Assembly: GCA_964651535.1 (NCBI GenBank) | Contig: CAZYYE010000001.1 | Span: 1-64,000, forward strand | DNA from: Terrimesophilobacter sp964651535 | GTDB taxonomy: Bacteria; Actinomycetota; Actinomycetes; Actinomycetales; Microbacteriaceae | Length of the DNA stretch: 64,000 nt | Direction of reading: 5' to 3' | Part shown: positions 7,084 through 15,537 of the stretch, one piece after another | Layout: the number at the start of each line of letters is the position of its first letter | Numbering within the stretch: position 1 is the first letter of the stretch | Program-made: the position numbers and the translations under genes | The notes under the pieces: generated by a model | Database searches by the model: none | Told to the model about the DNA's origin: nothing | The model's input: only the letters and a program-made list of their open reading frames with translations

Positions 7084-9227
7084 TTGTTCGTGACGCTGAG
7101 CTCTTCGCCGCTGTCTGCGAGGTCGACGAGCACAGTGTCGCCGTCGCGCACCGTCCCTGCCAGGAGCGCGGTCGCGAGACGGTCATCGATCTCCTGCTGC
7201 ATGAGCCGACGCAGCGGCCGCGCACCGTAGATCGGGTCGTACCCGCGCTCGGCGAGCCATGCCCTCGCGTTGGGGGTTACGGCAAGGCCCAACCGGCGCT
7301 CCGCGAGCCGTTTCTCCAGGCGATCCACGTACAGTTCCACGATCTGCCCCAGGTCGTCCATGGACAAGGGGGAGAAGATCACGATGTCGTCGAGGCGGTT
7401 CACGAACTCCGGCTTGAAGGCCTGCCTCACCATGGCATTCACGGCCTCTTCCTTCTGCTCCCAACTGAGATCCATGTCCACCAGGAACTGGCTCCCCAGA
7501 TTCGACGTGAGGATCAGGATGACGTTGCGGAAATCCACCGTTCTGCCCTGACCGTCTGTGAGCCGACCGTCGTCGAGCACCTGCAGGAGAGTGTCGAACA
7601 CATCCGGATGCGCTTTCTCGACCTCGTCCATGAGCACGACCGAGTAGGGCCTCCTGCGCACGGCTTCCGTGAGCTGGCCGCCCTGCTCGAAACCGATGTA
7701 GCCGGGAGGGGCACCGAGCAGTCGCGCGACCGAGTGCCGTTCGCCGTACTCGCTCATGTCGATGCGGATCATCGCTTTCTCGTCGTCGAACAGGAACTCC
7801 GCGAGCGCTTTCGCGAGCTCCGTCTTGCCGACACCCGTCGGCCCGAGAAACAGGAACGATCCGGTGGGGCGCGCGGGATCCGCGATGCCGGCCCTGCTGC
7901 GGCGCACCGCGTCCGCAACCGCCTTCACGGCGGTCTTCTGACCGACGAGGCGTTTGGCCAGCTCCGTCTCCAGGTGCAGCAGCTTTTCCGTTTCACCCTG
8001 CAGCAAACGGCCAACCGGGATACCGGTCCACGCGGCAATCACCGCGGCAATGTCCTCAGCGGTCACCTGGTCATTGACCATGAGCGGAGTTTCTTCCTCG
8101 GATTTCTCCGCAACCGCGACTTCGCGCTCGATCACCGGGATTTCACCGTAGAGGAGCCGGGAGGCCAGCTCGAGGTTTCCCTCGCGTTGTGCCCGGTCGG
8201 CTTGCATGCGCAGCGCATCCAGCTTCTCCTTCAGTTCGCCGACGCGGTTGAGGGACGCGCGCTCGTGCTCCCAGCGGGCCTGAAGGTCCTCGAGAACTGA
8301 ACTCTTCTCCTTCAGGTCGTCGCGAAGCTTCTGCAGCCGCGCCTTGCTCGCGTCGTCCTTCTCCTTCTTGAGCGCGAGTTCCTCGAGCTTGAGACGGTCG
8401 ACGCTTCGCCGGAGTTCATCGATCTCGACCGGTGCAGAGTCGATCTCCATTCGGAGCCGGCTCGCGGCCTCATCGATGAGGTCGATGGCTTTGTCGGGGA
8501 GTTGGCGACCAGAAATGTAGCGATTGCTGAGCGAGGCGGCAGCAACGAGCGCGGTGTCGGCGATCGCCACCTTGTGGTGCGCTTCATAGCGTTCCTTCAA
8601 TCCGCGAAGGATCGCGATCGTGTCCTCCACGCTCGGCTCGCCCACATACACCTGCTGGAATCGGCGCTCAAGAGCGGCATCCTTCTCGATGAACTCCCGG
8701 TACTCGTCGAGAGTCGTCGCGCCGATCAGGCGGAGCTCACCGCGTGCGAGCATGGGCTTGAGCATGTTCGCCGCCGCGACCGAACCTTCGCCGCCTCCGG
8801 CGCCCATGAGGGTGTGCAGTTCGTCGACGAACGTGATGATCTGGCCGTCGGCGTCGTTGATCTCCTTGAGCACCGCTTTGAGACGTTCCTCGAATTCGCC
8901 GCGATACTTTGCCCCCGCGACGAGCGCAGCAAGATCGAGTGCGACGAGCCGTTTGCCTTTGAGTGAATCGGCGACATCTCCCGCGATGATGCGTTGCGCG
9001 AGACCTTCGACTACGGCGGTCTTTCCAACTCCAGGCTCCCCAATCAGGACGGGGTTGTTTTTCGTGCGTCGCGTCAGCACCTGGCTGACCCTTCGGATTT
9101 CGGCGTCTCGGCCGATTACCGGGTCCAGCTTGCCGGTTCCCGCGATCGCCGTGAGATCAACTCCGTACTGTTCGAGAGCAGTCTTCTGCTCGCCGTCGCT
9201 TGCTGGTGCGCCCTGCATGTTTGCCAT
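7080..9227 (-). CDS. clpB: ClpB disaggregase lacking the N-terminal domain
   Basis: Hexameric AAA+ disaggregase that works with DnaK-DnaJ-GrpE on protein aggregates. From ATG 9227 it has 715 residues. Walker A of the first AAA module is at residues 63-70 (GEPGVGKT), about 140 residues earlier than in the full-length E. coli protein, so the Clp-N repeat domain is absent. A coiled-coil middle domain (LRRSVDRLKLEELALKKEK onward) and the second module (GPTGVGKTE, LMDEVEKAH) are complete. The gene's ribosome-binding sequence AGG overlaps the stop codon of the membrane-protein gene 5 nt upstream, so it belongs to the heat-shock operon. Confidence 0.95.
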   Translation of the reverse strand: MANMQGAPASDGEQKTALEQYGVDLTAIAGTGKLDPVIGRDAEIRRVSQVLTRRTKNNPVLIGEPGVGKTAVVEGLAQRIIAGDVADSLKGKRLVALDLAALVAGAKYRGEFEERLKAVLKEINDADGQIITFVDELHTLMGAGGGEGSVAAANMLKPMLARGELRLIGATTLDEYREFIEKDAALERRFQQVYVGEPSVEDTIAILRGLKERYEAHHKVAIADTALVAAASLSNRYISGRQLPDKAIDLIDEAASRLRMEIDSAPVEIDELRRSVDRLKLEELALKKEKDDASKARLQKLRDDLKEKSSVLEDLQARWEHERASLNRVGELKEKLDALRMQADRAQREGNLELASRLLYGEIPVIEREVAVAEKSEEETPLMVNDQVTAEDIAAVIAAWTGIPVGRLLQGETEKLLHLETELAKRLVGQKTAVKAVADAVRRSRAGIADPARPTGSFLFLGPTGVGKTELAKALAEFLFDDEKAMIRIDMSEYGERHSVARLLGAPPGYIGFEQGGQLTEAVRRRPYSVVLMDEVEKAHPDVFDTLLQVLDDGRLTDGQGRTVDFRNVILILTSNLGSQFLVDMDLSWEQKEEAVNAMVRQAFKPEFVNRLDDIVIFSPLSMDDLGQIVELYVDRLEKRLAERRLGLAVTPNARAWLAERGYDPIYGARPLRRLMQQEIDDRLATALLAGTVRDGDTVLVDLADSGEELSVTNN

Positions 9228-9232
9228 CGTCT

Positions 9233-9928
9233 TTACCTCTGTGATTCTTCTGCGGTGGTGCCGCCACCCGGTGACGCTGCAAACGACGGGCGGAATGCGT
9301 GCGCCATCCACCACCACGCCAGCCATCCGATGACCGCCGTCGTCGCGATTCCCAGGATCATCCCGAAGCCGCCCAACGCCGCCAGCGCCGCAAAGCCATC
9401 AGACCCTCCTTGCGGGAACAGTCCGGAGGCGAACTGGACGACCACGCCGGGAATCCAGCCCACGACCCAGGATGCGACAATGGCGATTCCCGCTCCCGCC
9501 CACGTCACCGCCCATGCGCGGTGGACGCCGTGCGAGCGGAGAATTGCTTTGCTGGCGAACAAAGCTCCCGTCATGATGGCAAGCCCCGCGAGGAACACGA
9601 CGACTCCGATGACCACCACGATGCCGAAGTCGATGGACGCGAAGAGTCCGCGCACGGCAAGGTATCCGGTTCCGAGGTAGTCGGAGTTGCGCTCGACCTG
9701 AGTGAACAGGAACGAGAAGAACGCACCGACGATGGCGGCCAGGATGGGGAGCACGACCAGTCCGAATCCGATCGTGAGCACGTTGAATCCGACGGCTCCG
9801 CCCCAGAACGCGCCCTTCTTCGCCCGCTTCGTCAACGGCGGCCGCGCCGGTGTTGCGTAGCCGGCGGAGGGCGAGCCGTACGGGCCGGCGATGTGTGGCT
9901 GCGTCGGCGTCGGTGTTTCACTGGTCAT
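9233..9928 (-). CDS. Four-TM membrane protein inside the heat-shock operon
   Basis: A 231-residue protein that I do not recognise. About 35 residues of a Pro/Ser/Thr-rich cytosolic N-terminus (MTSETPTPTQP...) precede four strongly hydrophobic segments, at roughly residues 45-75, 95-125, 140-165 and 185-215. Several Gly-rich stretches resemble generic DUF4190-like small membrane proteins. It lies between hspR and clpB in the same direction, and its stop codon overlaps the clpB ribosome-binding site. Placement suggests co-induction with chaperones and perhaps a role in envelope stress; this is inference. Confidence 0.85.
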   Translation of the reverse strand: MTSETPTPTQPHIAGPYGSPSAGYATPARPPLTKRAKKGAFWGGAVGFNVLTIGFGLVVLPILAAIVGAFFSFLFTQVERNSDYLGTGYLAVRGLFASIDFGIVVVIGVVVFLAGLAIMTGALFASKAILRSHGVHRAWAVTWAGAGIAIVASWVVGWIPGVVVQFASGLFPQGGSDGFAALAALGGFGMILGIATTAVIGWLAWWWMAHAFRPSFAASPGGGTTAEESQR

Positions 9929-9963
9929 GTCAGTTGTTCTTTCTGGTCGATTGCGGCAGTGCC

Positions 9964-10386
9964 TCAGTGGTTGAATGGTCGCCATACGACGACCTGGTTG
10001 TTTCGCTGCGCCCTGGTTCCCGTTCTCAGCGACACGACATCGCCGGACTCTCCCGCAGCGAATACCCTGCGGCCGGGCTTTGTGAGGAGCTCGTCGGCGA
10101 GCGCGCTTTCGAGTTCGCGAACGCGAACCTGCAGCTGGGCTACCTGGTTCTCCAGGTCCAGCACGCGCCGGATGCCTTCGAGGCTCACACCCTCGGCGCC
10201 CAGCCGCGCGATCTCGCGCAGTTGCGCGACATCGCGCATGGAGTATCTGCGGGACTTTCCGACGGTGCGCCGCGGGCTCACGAGTCCCATCCGGTCGTAC
10301 TGCCGCAACGTCTGCGGATGCATTCCGCTGAGCTCCGCCGCCATCGCGATGGCGAAGACCGGTGAGTTCTCGTCCAATGTCATCAC
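9964..10386 (-). CDS. hspR: Heat-shock repressor HspR (MerR family)
   Basis: A 140-residue MerR-type winged-helix repressor of the dnaK operon; in other actinobacteria it binds HAIR inverted repeats with DnaK as co-repressor. The sequence shows FAIAMAAELSGMHPQTLRQYDRMGLVSPRRTVGKSRRYS (residues about 10-50), the hallmark HspR helix-turn-helix and wing, followed by a dimerisation coiled coil (residues 75-105). Two starts overlap the dnaJ stop, GTG 10386 and ATG 10383, and both give translational coupling. Two HAIR-like sites upstream of dnaK in this window fit autoregulation. Confidence 0.96.
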   Translation of the reverse strand: MMTLDENSPVFAIAMAAELSGMHPQTLRQYDRMGLVSPRRTVGKSRRYSMRDVAQLREIARLGAEGVSLEGIRRVLDLENQVAQLQVRVRELESALADELLTKPGRRVFAAGESGDVVSLRTGTRAQRNNQVVVWRPFNH

Positions 10387-11342
10387 CCCTTCGCCCTCGC
10401 GAGGAGTTCGGCGCGGGGGTTTTCGGCCGGCATCGCCTTGGCGAATTTCTCCAGGTAGTCTTTCGCGTCTGCGGTGAGGTGGCTCGGCACGGCAACGACG
10501 ACCTCTGCGAGCAGGTCGCCGACGCCTTTCGCCGTGGCGACACCGCGACCTTTGACCCTCAGGACGCGTCCGCTCGGCGTGCCGGGCGCTATTCGCAGTT
10601 TCACCGGATCACCGTCGAGCGTGGGCACTTCGATTGTCGCCCCGAGCGTTGCCTCAGTGAAAGTCACGGGCACATCGAGCCGAAGGTTCAGTCCGTCGCG
10701 CTCGAAAACCGGATGCTTGCGCACGGTAACCGTGAGGGTGAGGTCTCCGGGTGCGCCGCCGTCGGGGCTCGGCTCGCCCCTGCCCTTGAGCCGAATCTTC
10801 TGTCCATCCGCGACGCCGGCCGGGATTCGCACGCTGATCGGCTTGCCTCCCGCCGACTGCAGGCGAGCAGTGTCGCCCTTGATGGCGGTGACGAAGTCAA
10901 GCGTCGTGGTCGCGGTGATGTCCCGGCCTTTCGTCGGTCCGCCCGCGCCTCGGAAACCGCCAGTCGACTGGCCGAACATACTGCCGAAGATGTCCTCGAA
11001 CCCGCCGCTCTGGTACGTCGCGCGCTGGCCGCCCCCCCCGAACATTCCACCGAAGACATCCTCGAAGCCGCCGCTCTGGCCGCCCGCCGTAAACCGGGGC
11101 ATCCCGGACCCGAGCGCGCGCATCTGGTCGTATTCCTTGCGCGATTCGGGGTCCGAGAGCACCGCATTGGCTTCGCTGATCTCCTTGAACTTCGCCTCCG
11201 CCTTCACGTCCCCCGGGTTGGAGTCCGGGTGGTGCTTTCGCGCGAGCTTCCGATAAGCCTTCTTCAGGTCAGCCTGGGATACGTCCTTGGAGACGCCAAG
11301 CACCTTGTAGAAATCCTTGTCGAACCAGTCCTGGCTGGCCAT
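10383..11342 (-). CDS. dnaJ: DnaJ/CbpA-type co-chaperone without zinc finger
   Basis: J-domain co-chaperone of DnaK, 319 residues. The J domain occupies residues 8-75 with HPD at 38-40. A Gly/Phe-rich segment with FEDVFGGMFGGG- and FEDIFGSMFG-type repeats follows, then the two DnaJ C-terminal substrate domains. The four CxxCxGxG repeats of a type I DnaJ are missing, and the protein has no cysteine clusters, so it is a type II DnaJ. It starts 2 nt after grpE and overlaps hspR. Confidence 0.95.
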   Translation of the reverse strand: MASQDWFDKDFYKVLGVSKDVSQADLKKAYRKLARKHHPDSNPGDVKAEAKFKEISEANAVLSDPESRKEYDQMRALGSGMPRFTAGGQSGGFEDVFGGMFGGGGQRATYQSGGFEDIFGSMFGQSTGGFRGAGGPTKGRDITATTTLDFVTAIKGDTARLQSAGGKPISVRIPAGVADGQKIRLKGRGEPSPDGGAPGDLTLTVTVRKHPVFERDGLNLRLDVPVTFTEATLGATIEVPTLDGDPVKLRIAPGTPSGRVLRVKGRGVATAKGVGDLLAEVVVAVPSHLTADAKDYLEKFAKAMPAENPRAELLARAKG

Positions 11343-11344
11343 GG

Positions 11345-11968
11345 TCAGGCCTCGGGGACGAACACGGCGACCTTTGCCGGTCGAAGCAATCGCTCCCCCA
11401 ACCGGTAGCCCGGCTGCACGACATCGGCGATGGTCTCCTCCGAGGCTTCCGCGCTCGGCAGCTGGGCGATCGCTTCGTGGAGTTTCGGATCGAACGGCTC
11501 GCCGACCGCGCCGACCTGAACGAGGCCGTAGCGGCCGAAGATGGTTCGGATCTTCTGTGCCACGAGCTCGAGCGGACTTCCTTCGAGGTCTCCATGAGCG
11601 TGCGCGAGGTCGAGATCGTCCAGCACCGGCAGGACGCTCGTGATCACTTCCGCCACGGCGAGTTCGCGCGCGACGTGACGGTCCCGGTCCACCCGCTTGC
11701 GGTAATTCGCGTACTCGGCCTGCACCCGTTTGAGGTCGTCGAGATGCTCGGATGCCGTGCCGTCCTCCGCGTGCTCGACGGCGCCTTCGAGAAGTTTCGC
11801 AAGATCCTCCTCGGTCAGCGTTTCTTCGACTTCGTCGTTGATCTCGCGCGCTTCTCCCGTTTCCGGGTCGATGCGGCGCTTGTCGCGGACGACGGGCTCC
11901 GTGGATTCGTTGTCGTGCTCTGACCTCGCGGCGGGGTCGCGCTTCTTCTTGTCCTTATCGGCGGCCAT
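11345..11968 (-). CDS. grpE: Nucleotide exchange factor GrpE
   Basis: A 207-residue exchange factor that releases ADP from DnaK. There is a charged, probably disordered N-terminus (residues 1-70), a long dimerising helix (LDDLKRVQAEYANYRKRVDRDR), and the C-terminal beta-domain with GVGEPFDPxxHEAI-like and VVQPGYRLGERLLRPAKVAV motifs, all typical. It begins 2 nt after the dnaK stop and ends 2 nt before dnaJ, so the operon is tightly packed. Confidence 0.97.
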   Translation of the reverse strand: MAADKDKKKRDPAARSEHDNESTEPVVRDKRRIDPETGEAREINDEVEETLTEEDLAKLLEGAVEHAEDGTASEHLDDLKRVQAEYANYRKRVDRDRHVARELAVAEVITSVLPVLDDLDLAHAHGDLEGSPLELVAQKIRTIFGRYGLVQVGAVGEPFDPKLHEAIAQLPSAEASEETIADVVQPGYRLGERLLRPAKVAVFVPEA

Positions 11969-11970
11969 TG

Positions 11971-13836
11971 CTATTTCTTGCCGCCTTCAGGCTCATCTTC
12001 GACCACTTCAGCGTCGACGATGTCCTCGTCGTCTGCTGAAGCAGGTTCGCCCGTCTCCGACTCGGCTGCAGTCGCTTCGGCGGTCTGGCTCTGCTGATAC
12101 AGTGCCTCGCCGATCTTCTGCTGGCTCTCGTTGAGTTTGTCAAACGCCTTGCTCACTGCGTCGTCATCCTCCCCGGCAAGCGCGGTCTTGAGCGAATCGA
12201 CATCCTCCTGGATTTCCGTCTTGATGTCCTCCGGGAGCTTCTCCTCGTTCTCCTTCATGATGTTCTCCGTGGAGAAGACGAGCTGCTCCGCGGTGTTGCG
12301 CATCTCGGCGGTTTCGCGACGCGCCTTGTCCTCTGCGGCGTGCTCTTCCGCTTCGCGGATCATCCGGTCGATGTCTTCCTTCGCGAGCGAGGATCCGCCC
12401 GTGATCGTCATCGACTGCTCCTTGCCCGTGCCCTTGTCCTTTGCGGACACGTGCACGATGCCGTTCGCGTCGATGTCGAAGGTCACTTCGACCTGAGGAA
12501 CTCCGCGAGGAGCCGGCGCGATGCCGGTCAGTTCGAAAGTGCCGAGCGGCTTGTTGTCCTTCGTGAATTCGCGCTCGCCCTGGAACACCTGGATCGCTAC
12601 GGACGGCTGGTTGTCGTCTGCAGTCGTGAACGTTTCGCTGCGCTTCGTCGGGATGGCGGTATTGCGCTCGATGAGCTTCGTCATGATGCCGCCCTTCGTC
12701 TCGATTCCGAGACTCAGCGGAGTCACGTCGATGAGAAGCACATCCTTGCGCTCGCCCTTGAGAACGCCGGCCTGGAGGGCGGCGCCGACGGCAACGACCT
12801 CATCCGGGTTCACGCCCTTGTTCGGTTCCTTGCCGCCCGTCTCCTTCTTGATGAGATCGACGACGGCGGGCATGCGGGTGGAGCCACCCACGAGGACGAC
12901 GTGCGCGACGTCGGCGACATTGATGCCCGCCTCCTTGATGACGTCGGCGAAGGGCTTCTTCGTGCGATCCAGCAGGTCGCTCGTCATCTTCTCGAACTGG
13001 GCGCGCGTGAGCGTCTCGTCGAGGTTCGCGGGACCGCTGTCCGTGAGGGAGAGGTACGGAAGCTGAATGCTCGTGCTCGTGGACGAGCTCAGTTCCTTCT
13101 TGGCCTGCTCCGCAGCTTCCTTGAGACGTTGCTTCGCGATCTTGTCCTTGGAGACATCCACGCCGGTCGTCGCCTTGAACTGCTTGATCAGGTGATCGAC
13201 GATGCGCTGATCCCAGTCGTCACCGCCGAGGCGGTTGTCGCCGGAGGTGGAGCGCACCTGAATGGTCGAGAAGTCGTCGTCCTTGCCCACTTCGAGCAGC
13301 GACACATCGAACGTTCCGCCACCGAGGTCGAAAACGAGGATGAGCTCGTCTTCCTTGCCCTTGTCGAGCCCGTAGGCGAGGGCAGCGGCGGTGGGCTCGT
13401 TGATGATGCGCAGCACGTTGAGGCCGGCGATCTCACCGGCTTCCTTCGTGGCCTGGCGCTCGGCGTCGTTGAAGTAGGCAGGCACTGTGATGACGGCATC
13501 CGTCACCGGTTCGCCCAGGTACTGCTCGGCATCGCGCTTCAGTTTTCCGAGGATGCGTGCCGAAATCTCCTGCGGAGTGTACGTCTTGCCGTCGATCTCG
13601 GTCGTCCAGTCGGTCCCCATATGGCGCTTGACGCTCGCGATGGTGCGATCGACGTTCGTGACAGCCTGCCGCTTCGCGGTTTCGCCGACGAGAACTTCGC
13701 CGTCCTTCGTGAAGGCCACGACGGATGGCGTCGTGCGAAAGCCTTCGGCGTTGGCGATGACGGTGGGTTCCCCACCTTCCAGTACGGACACGACAGAGTT
13801 GGTCGTTCCGAGGTCAATTCCTACTGCTCGAGCCAT
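11971..13836 (-). CDS. dnaK: Chaperone protein DnaK (Hsp70)
   Basis: ATP-dependent chaperone of 621 residues. The start is ATG 13836 (MARAVGIDLGTTNS), preceded by AAGGAG; longer in-frame readings lack support. The actin-like ATPase domain carries GIDLGTTNS, VFDLGGGTFDVS and VLVGGSTRMP, and is followed by the linker DVLLIDVTPLSLGIE, the substrate-binding domain, and an acidic C-terminal tail ending EVVEDEPEGGKK. It is the first gene of a dnaK-grpE-dnaJ-hspR-membrane protein-clpB operon. Its promoter is overlapped by a perfect HAIR operator. Confidence 0.98.
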   Translation of the reverse strand: MARAVGIDLGTTNSVVSVLEGGEPTVIANAEGFRTTPSVVAFTKDGEVLVGETAKRQAVTNVDRTIASVKRHMGTDWTTEIDGKTYTPQEISARILGKLKRDAEQYLGEPVTDAVITVPAYFNDAERQATKEAGEIAGLNVLRIINEPTAAALAYGLDKGKEDELILVFDLGGGTFDVSLLEVGKDDDFSTIQVRSTSGDNRLGGDDWDQRIVDHLIKQFKATTGVDVSKDKIAKQRLKEAAEQAKKELSSSTSTSIQLPYLSLTDSGPANLDETLTRAQFEKMTSDLLDRTKKPFADVIKEAGINVADVAHVVLVGGSTRMPAVVDLIKKETGGKEPNKGVNPDEVVAVGAALQAGVLKGERKDVLLIDVTPLSLGIETKGGIMTKLIERNTAIPTKRSETFTTADDNQPSVAIQVFQGEREFTKDNKPLGTFELTGIAPAPRGVPQVEVTFDIDANGIVHVSAKDKGTGKEQSMTITGGSSLAKEDIDRMIREAEEHAAEDKARRETAEMRNTAEQLVFSTENIMKENEEKLPEDIKTEIQEDVDSLKTALAGEDDDAVSKAFDKLNESQQKIGEALYQQSQTAEATAAESETGEPASADDEDIVDAEVVEDEPEGGKK

Positions 13837-13875
13837 GCGCTCTTTACTCCTTTTGTGAAAGTCCATTGATCGGGA

Positions 13876-13896
13876 CTTGAGTCCCATTCACTCAAG
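13876..13896 (-). promoter_or_regulatory. HAIR operator 1 (HspR site), perfect match
   Basis: CTTGAGT-N7-ACTCAAG matches the published HAIR consensus exactly and is extended to 8-bp arms by flanking A and T. It overlaps the proposed -10 box and transcription start of dnaK, the position expected for a repressor site. Confidence 0.93.
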
Positions 13897-13923
13897 TTTC
13901 GCGCCTGTGGATAACTATGTCAA
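13895..13923 (-). promoter_or_regulatory. Housekeeping-type dnaK promoter
   Basis: On the minus strand a perfect TTGACA -35 (13918-13923) is followed by a 17-bp spacer and GAAACT (13895-13900) as a weak -10. The start point should fall near 13888, inside HAIR 1, leaving a leader of about 50 nt with an AAGGAG site. Confidence 0.65.
13906..13914 (-). promoter_or_regulatory. Perfect DnaA box in the dnaK promoter spacer
   Basis: TTATCCACA on the minus strand is the strong E. coli-type DnaA 9-mer and lies between the -35 and -10 of dnaK. A chance match is possible, since roughly one perfect copy on either strand is expected per 130 kb of random sequence. Confidence 0.4.
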
Positions 13924-13938
13924 GTTTTCGCGCTGAAA

Positions 13939-13959
13939 GTTGAGTGTGAGTGGCTCAAG
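13939..13959. promoter_or_regulatory. HAIR operator 2, degenerate
   Basis: GTTGAGT-N7-GCTCAAG keeps the 7-7-7 architecture of HAIR, with one changed base at the outer edge of the left arm and one at the inner edge of the right arm. Its centre is 63 bp from HAIR 1, about six helical turns, and it lies upstream of the dnaK -35. Confidence 0.65.
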
Positions 13960-14003
13960 TATTCTTCCGCCACCGGAGCGCTGATCACCAGTAGCCTGAC
14001 TGC

Positions 14004-15467
14004 ATGACGAATGAGACACCCGACAACGACGTCGCTGCCGCCACACCGAGGAAAGTCCCGCCAACCGCCAACACCGGCGCGATCGCTGCAATGGGCCTCG
14101 ACTTGCAGGAGGGCAAGACCATCCCCCGCAAGCAGGTGTTCTCCTGGGCGCTCTGGGACTGGGCGACGCAGCCGTTCAACACCGTACTGCTGACGTTCGT
14201 CTGGGTGCCCAGCTTCCTCACTTCGCACTTCTTTCTCGCCGAGGATGTGGCGGCGGCCGGACGCAATCCGGACGGCTCGTACATCAATTGCGACTCATCC
14301 GCGCTGGGCAACGCGTATTGCGACGGACTCGGGCAACTCGCCGCCAACCTCGGCTGGGCGATCACGGCCGCCGGCATCCTGATTGCGCTTCTCGCCCCCG
14401 TGATGGGCCAGCGGGCGGATGCGGCCGGAAGGCAGAAACTGCAACTCGCCATCTTCACGGGGCTGCTCGTCCTCTCCCAGTTCGGGTTGTTCTTCGTCGA
14501 CGAGGGCCAGCAATGGTTCCTGCTTGGCGTTTCCCTCATCGCTATCGGCAGCGTCGTCGGAGAGATCGCCGGAGTGAATTACAACGCGCTCCTCGTCTCC
14601 GTCTCCACGAAGCGGACCGTCGGCAAAGTGTCCGGCCTCGGCTGGGGTTTCGGATACCTCGGGGGCATCATCGCGCTCGCCATCGTCGTCGGCGCCATTC
14701 TCGGCGGCTTGCTCAACGGGGACAGCGCGTGGACTTTCCGCATCGTCGCCCTCGGTGCGACGATCTGGACGATCGTGTTCGCCATCCCGATTCTGCTCAA
14801 CGTGCCGGAACCGCCCAGTATCGGCGTCGTGAAGAAGGTCAACTTCTTCCGCAGCTATGTCGAACTGGTCAAGAGCGTCCTGCGGCTCTGGAAGGACACC
14901 CGCCCCACCTTCTGGTTCCTGCTCGCAAGCGCCGTCTACCGCGACGGGCTCGCCGCCGTGTTCACGTTCGGTTCGGTCATTGCGGGGGCGGTGTTCGGTT
15001 TCGGATTCACCGACCTCGTCATTTTCGGCATCGTCCTCAATCTCGTCGCGGGTATTTCCACGATCCTCTCCGGGCGGCTTGACGACCGTGTCGGACCCAA
15101 ACCGGTGATCCTGTTCTCCATCGGCGGACTCATCGTGTGCACCCTGACGGTCTTCTTCGCCGCGGAGCTGGGAAAGCCCCTGTTCTGGGTGGTCGGCATC
15201 ATTCTGGCCATGTTCGTCGGGCCGGCGCAGGCATCGTCGAGGTCGTTCCTCGCGCGGGTAACCCCCGCCGGACGCGAGGGCGAGATCTTCGGTCTCTACG
15301 CCACGACGGGGCGGGCAGCGAGCTGGCTCGCCTCGCTCCTGTGGGGCGTGTTCATCGCGGCGGCGGCCAACCAGATCCTGTACGGGATTCTCGGAATCAC
15401 GCTCGTTCTCGCCGTAGGCTTCGTACTGCTCATGTTCGTGCGCGCCCCCGAGCGGCTGCGGTCCTGA
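14004..15467 (+). CDS. MFS transporter, Atg22/UMF1 family
   Basis: A 487-residue, 12-helix permease. The N-terminal region holds SWALWDWATQPFNTVLLTFV, characteristic of the vacuole-effluxer Atg22-like (UMF1) family, and a 40-residue loop with two cysteines follows the first helix. The substrate is unknown; eukaryotic Atg22 moves amino acids. TAGCCT lies 6 nt before the ATG without a ribosome-binding sequence, suggesting a leaderless mRNA. It is divergent from dnaK and shares its 167-bp regulatory region, so HAIR 2 might also influence it. Confidence 0.92.
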   Translation: MTNETPDNDVAAATPRKVPPTANTGAIAAMGLDLQEGKTIPRKQVFSWALWDWATQPFNTVLLTFVWVPSFLTSHFFLAEDVAAAGRNPDGSYINCDSSALGNAYCDGLGQLAANLGWAITAAGILIALLAPVMGQRADAAGRQKLQLAIFTGLLVLSQFGLFFVDEGQQWFLLGVSLIAIGSVVGEIAGVNYNALLVSVSTKRTVGKVSGLGWGFGYLGGIIALAIVVGAILGGLLNGDSAWTFRIVALGATIWTIVFAIPILLNVPEPPSIGVVKKVNFFRSYVELVKSVLRLWKDTRPTFWFLLASAVYRDGLAAVFTFGSVIAGAVFGFGFTDLVIFGIVLNLVAGISTILSGRLDDRVGPKPVILFSIGGLIVCTLTVFFAAELGKPLFWVVGIILAMFVGPAQASSRSFLARVTPAGREGEIFGLYATTGRAASWLASLLWGVFIAAAANQILYGILGITLVLAVGFVLLMFVRAPERLRS

Positions 15468-15537
15468 AGCGAAGCCCGTAGCCACGAGCGATCCGCGGGC
15501 ACGCGATCACGCAATCGCGAGCGGGTAGGGTTCACAT

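Noticed and set aside
6795..8300. 501-codon open frame on the plus strand across clpB
   Set aside because: Shadow of clpB with no protein signature or start signal.
12340..13869. 509-codon open frame on the plus strand across dnaK
   Set aside because: It is antisense to a certain gene; long antisense frames are common in GC-rich codon usage and it shows no motifs.
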